A stretch of DNA of 8,670 nucleotides from the NCBI GenBank assembly GCA_002780705.1, contig PEUP01000089.1:1-8670 (forward strand), given 5' to 3'. Shown one piece after another: positions 7,466 through 8,670 of the stretch. A program made the translations under genes and the position numbers. Origin of the DNA: Elusimicrobia bacterium CG03_land_8_20_14_0_80_50_18 (GTDB lineage Bacteria > CG03). Positions within the stretch are counted from its first letter, which is position 1; every line of letters starts with the position of its first letter. The notes under the pieces are model-generated. The model had not been told where the DNA came from. It did not search any database and saw only the letters and a list, made by a program, of their open reading frames with translations.

Positions 7466-8164
7466 ATGTTTAGCGATTGTCTTTTTATTTTCGTTGACGA
7501 ATCGGGGAATTTTGATTTCACGCCGTCAGGCACGAAATATTTTATTTTAACCGCTGTTTCCACGAGAGTTCCGCACAAAAAAGACAGATTGGAAGAACTG
7601 AAATATAAATTGCTAAAAGGCGGACTTGAAATTGAATATTTCCATGCTTCGGAAGATAAACAGAAAGTAAGAGATGAAGTTTTTGCATTTATTAAAGATT
7701 CGGAGGATATTGCCATTGATTCCGTAGTTATTCAGAAGAACAAAACGAATCCTGTTTTATATGAGGAAAGTACCTCGCGAAAGATAAAGCACAAAGGAGA
7801 TATCCTTTACAAAAAAGTATTACAAACATTACTGGGGTATATTTTTCGCAGGCTCAAAAAGGACAATAGTGTAAAAAGAGCGATTGTCATTTTAAGTTCC
7901 ATTTTTACTAAAGATAAGAGGAATTTAATAATCAAGACAGCTAAAACATATTTTAAGGAGAATGTAAAAATACCGGCATACATTTATTTTCACGATAGTA
8001 AATCCGATAAAAATTCTCAAATCGCGGATTATTGCAGTTGGGCAATATATAAGAGATGGGAGAATCGTGAATCGCGGCCGTATAAAATTATCATACCGAA
8101 GTTGAAAAGCGAATTTGATATGTTTGAAACGGGGGACGATTTTTATTATGAGTATAAGAAGTGA
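7466..8164 (+). CDS. DUF3800 domain-containing protein
   Basis: The 232 residues match the DUF3800 family over its whole length. IFVDESGNFDF (8-18) carries the conserved Asp11-Glu12-Ser13 opening, GTKYFILTAV follows, then FHASEDKQKVRDEVF, and near the C-terminus HDSKSDKNSQIADYCSWAIYKRWE with Asp177, Asp181 and Asp188. The conserved acidic residues suggest an RNase H-like nuclease fold, but no activity is established to my knowledge. Members are common in accessory and defence neighbourhoods. The ATG lies 4 bp after the methyltransferase stop and has its own AGAGGA ribosome binding site; codons are A+T-rich like its neighbours. It separates two parts of one methyltransferase. It could be a nuclease partner of that enzyme, the protein of a mobile module with the RNA-like tail, or a passenger. 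Confidence 0.85.
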   Translation: MFSDCLFIFVDESGNFDFTPSGTKYFILTAVSTRVPHKKDRLEELKYKLLKGGLEIEYFHASEDKQKVRDEVFAFIKDSEDIAIDSVVIQKNKTNPVLYEESTSRKIKHKGDILYKKVLQTLLGYIFRRLKKDNSVKRAIVILSSIFTKDKRNLIIKTAKTYFKENVKIPAYIYFHDSKSDKNSQIADYCSWAIYKRWENRESRPYKIIIPKLKSEFDMFETGDDFYYEYKK

Positions 8165-8216
8165 CCACCCTGCCTATCCTTTCGGAAGAGCCCGGGGGCT
8201 CTTATCGGCAGGCTGG
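8165..8216 (+). terminator. Long GC-rich hairpin after DUF3800, possible terminator
   Basis: Outer arms 8165-8174/8207-8216 enclose AAGAGCCC (8186-8193) and GGGCTCTT (8196-8203), which are perfectly complementary with a 2-nt centre. It begins one base after the DUF3800 stop. A TTTTTAAAA run starts at 8221, 4 nt beyond the helix, so rho-independent termination is possible though the spacing is not ideal. If it terminates fully, the downstream half-gene would need its own promoter. Confidence 0.45.
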
Positions 8217-8260
8217 GACCTTTTTAAAATTTCCGCTATATTGGAATATCGGAGCGAGCC

Positions 8261-8324
8261 TTGCGGGTTTTTGCGCCATGGCTTTAGCCAACCGATGGAT
8301 GGGAACACCACGAACAACCCGCAA
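8261..8324 (+). repeat. 9-bp perfect inverted repeat enclosing nested hairpins
   Basis: TTGCGGGTT at 8261-8269 and AACCCGCAA at 8316-8324 are exact reverse complements. The 46 bases between them contain the nested pair CCAT/ATGG and a hairpin with TTTA loop at 8279-8290. Nested complementarity of this kind fits a folded RNA better than a protein-coding region. Confidence 0.6.
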
Positions 8325-8387
8325 CGGACTTACCGCTCATCATTATGATAGTATGTTGCTATTCGTCTGTCAAGGGCTATACGGCAA

Positions 8388-8393
8388 AGAGGG
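8388..8393 (+). promoter_or_regulatory. Ribosome binding site for the downstream recognition-domain half
   Basis: AGAGGG ends 6 nt before the ATG at 8400. This strong signal decides the start and suggests the second half of the methyltransferase is translated as its own polypeptide. Confidence 0.6.
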
Positions 8394-8399
8394 AATAAA

Positions 8400-8670
8400 A
8401 TGAATTTTGTCGAAATCCAGGCCAAAATAAAAAACTTAGGCAATTATAAAAACTTAAAAGAAATCAAAAGAGACGGCTTACGGGTTGTTTATAACGGGAA
8501 AGACGATTCTTACTGGCTGATTGAAAAAGAGTTTCTAAAGCCAATCATAAAAAGCCCCAGAGAATGTAAATCAATTATGGTGAAGCCGGAAGAACTAAAA
8601 TACAAAATCTTTATGTGCAATAAATCAAAGGCGGAACTCAAAGGCACAAATGCATTGAAATACATTGAGT
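8400..8670 (+). CDS. Target recognition domain of the type IIG methyltransferase, separate downstream part (3' partial)
   Basis: Ninety codons are visible, open at the window end. The protein starts MNFVEIQAKIKNLGNY and contains DDSYWLIEKEFLKPIIKSP (35-53) and a block from YKIFMCNKSKAELKGTNAL (68-86). I recognise this as the middle of the C-terminal recognition domain in Eco57I-like type IIG enzymes, the region expected right after the point where the 932-residue protein ends. It lies in a different frame from both that protein and DUF3800. An in-frame TAG at 8349 closes the frame upstream, and the ATG has a strong AGAGGG site, so this start is well supported. It may supply DNA sequence specificity in trans to the catalytic half, or be a remnant of a disrupted gene. 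Recognition comes from memory of the family, not an alignment. Confidence 0.75.
   Translation, partial: MNFVEIQAKIKNLGNYKNLKEIKRDGLRVVYNGKDDSYWLIEKEFLKPIIKSPRECKSIMVKPEELKYKIFMCNKSKAELKGTNALKYIE

Larger units (their letters stand above)
7459..8399 (+). mobile_element. Putative 941-bp insertion: DUF3800 gene plus structured tail inside a type IIG gene
   Basis: The sequence on each side belongs to one target recognition domain: GIKTGCNEFFYVEDVTDLIED on the left, and on the right from 8400 a segment with EFLKPIIKSPRECKSI and YKIFMCNKSKAELKG. Joining codon 932 (GAT, 7456-7458) to the ATG at 8400 restores one reading frame with no obvious missing residues. The inserted stretch contains a stop, a complete DUF3800 gene, about 235 bp of structure-rich DNA and a ribosome binding site for the downstream half. 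No transposase, integrase or convincing target duplication is seen, so calling it mobile is inference. The exact edges are uncertain by several bases. Confidence 0.5.
8165..8399 (+). ncRNA. Candidate structured RNA downstream of DUF3800
   Basis: This 235-bp stretch has no plausible gene but several complementary segments. CCA-C-CCTGCC (8165-8174) pairs with GGCAGG-C-TGG (8207-8216) across one C-C mismatch, enclosing an 8-bp perfect hairpin. TTGCGGGTT (8261-8269) is the exact complement of AACCCGCAA (8316-8324), enclosing CCAT/ATGG (8276-8279, 8295-8298) around a GGC-TTTA-GCC hairpin. A palindrome, ATCAT-T-ATGAT, lies at 8339-8349. It is GC-richer than the genes on both sides. From memory, structured RNA motifs located next to DUF3800 genes have been reported (the DUF3800-numbered motif series); I cannot match this to a specific consensus. 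The group I and group II intron core motifs I looked for are not evident. The first hairpin might instead be only a terminator. Confidence 0.45.

Noticed and set aside
8356..8383. TTGCTA/TATACG promoter-like pair before the 8400 ORF
   Set aside because: The predicted transcript would begin at or inside the ribosome binding site at 8388-8393, leaving no usable leader.
7452..8392. AGAGG at 7452-7456 and 8388-8392 as a target-site duplication
   Set aside because: Collapsing the two copies does not restore the methyltransferase frame; it leads to a TGA within a few codons. Both copies are better explained as ribosome binding sites.
7459..8399. Interruption as a standard group I or group II intron
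   Set aside because: No group I P/Q/R/S core and no group II domain V hairpin could be recognised, and there is no reverse transcriptase or known homing-endonuclease motif.
8115..8403. Two overlapping open frames (77 and 80 codons) after DUF3800
   Set aside because: They use different frames through the same structured DNA, match no family I know and run across strong hairpins. An RNA or non-coding tail explains the stretch better.
1..8670. CRISPR array, tRNA or rRNA
   Set aside because: No regularly spaced repeat series and no tRNA- or rRNA-like segments were seen on reading the window.

Overview
The window is bacterial and has two parts that differ in composition and coding style. Positions 1 to about 4338 hold four tightly packed plus-strand genes in one operon-like run: the 3' end of a PiT-family phosphate permease, a GH77 4-alpha-glucanotransferase (malQ), an aldo/keto reductase and a malonate decarboxylase alpha subunit (mdcA). 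The spacings are 7 bp, a 4-bp overlap and a 23-bp overlap, and the three starts that can be seen lack clear Shine-Dalgarno sites, so translational coupling is likely. The gene set suggests a heterotroph able to handle glucans and possibly malonate. Nothing here identifies the phylum. The mix of roughly half G+C operon genes and isolated catabolic subunits would suit an uncultured lineage, but that is only an impression.

Positions 4339-4662 carry no convincing gene. The stretch contains a 9-bp perfect inverted repeat, a 30-bp palindromic element flanked by 8-bp direct repeats, and a weak promoter candidate. It looks like a junction between the operon and accessory DNA.

Positions 4663-8670 are visibly more A+T-rich and hold a restriction-modification locus. 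A large Eco57I/type IIG-like adenine methyltransferase (932 codons) stops only about 30 residues into its target recognition domain. Next come a complete DUF3800 gene and about 235 bp of GC-richer DNA with strong RNA-like secondary structure. The sequence from 8400 to the window end then encodes what reads as the missing continuation of the same recognition domain, with its own start codon and strong ribosome binding site.

The main discovery candidate is therefore a roughly 941-bp module (7459-8399, DUF3800 gene plus structured tail) sitting inside a type IIG gene at what appears to be a clean codon boundary. It supplies a stop for the upstream half and a ribosome binding site and start for the downstream half. 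The result could be a broken gene, a functional methyltransferase split into catalytic and specificity polypeptides, or an intron-like or excisable element. The sequence alone cannot choose between these.
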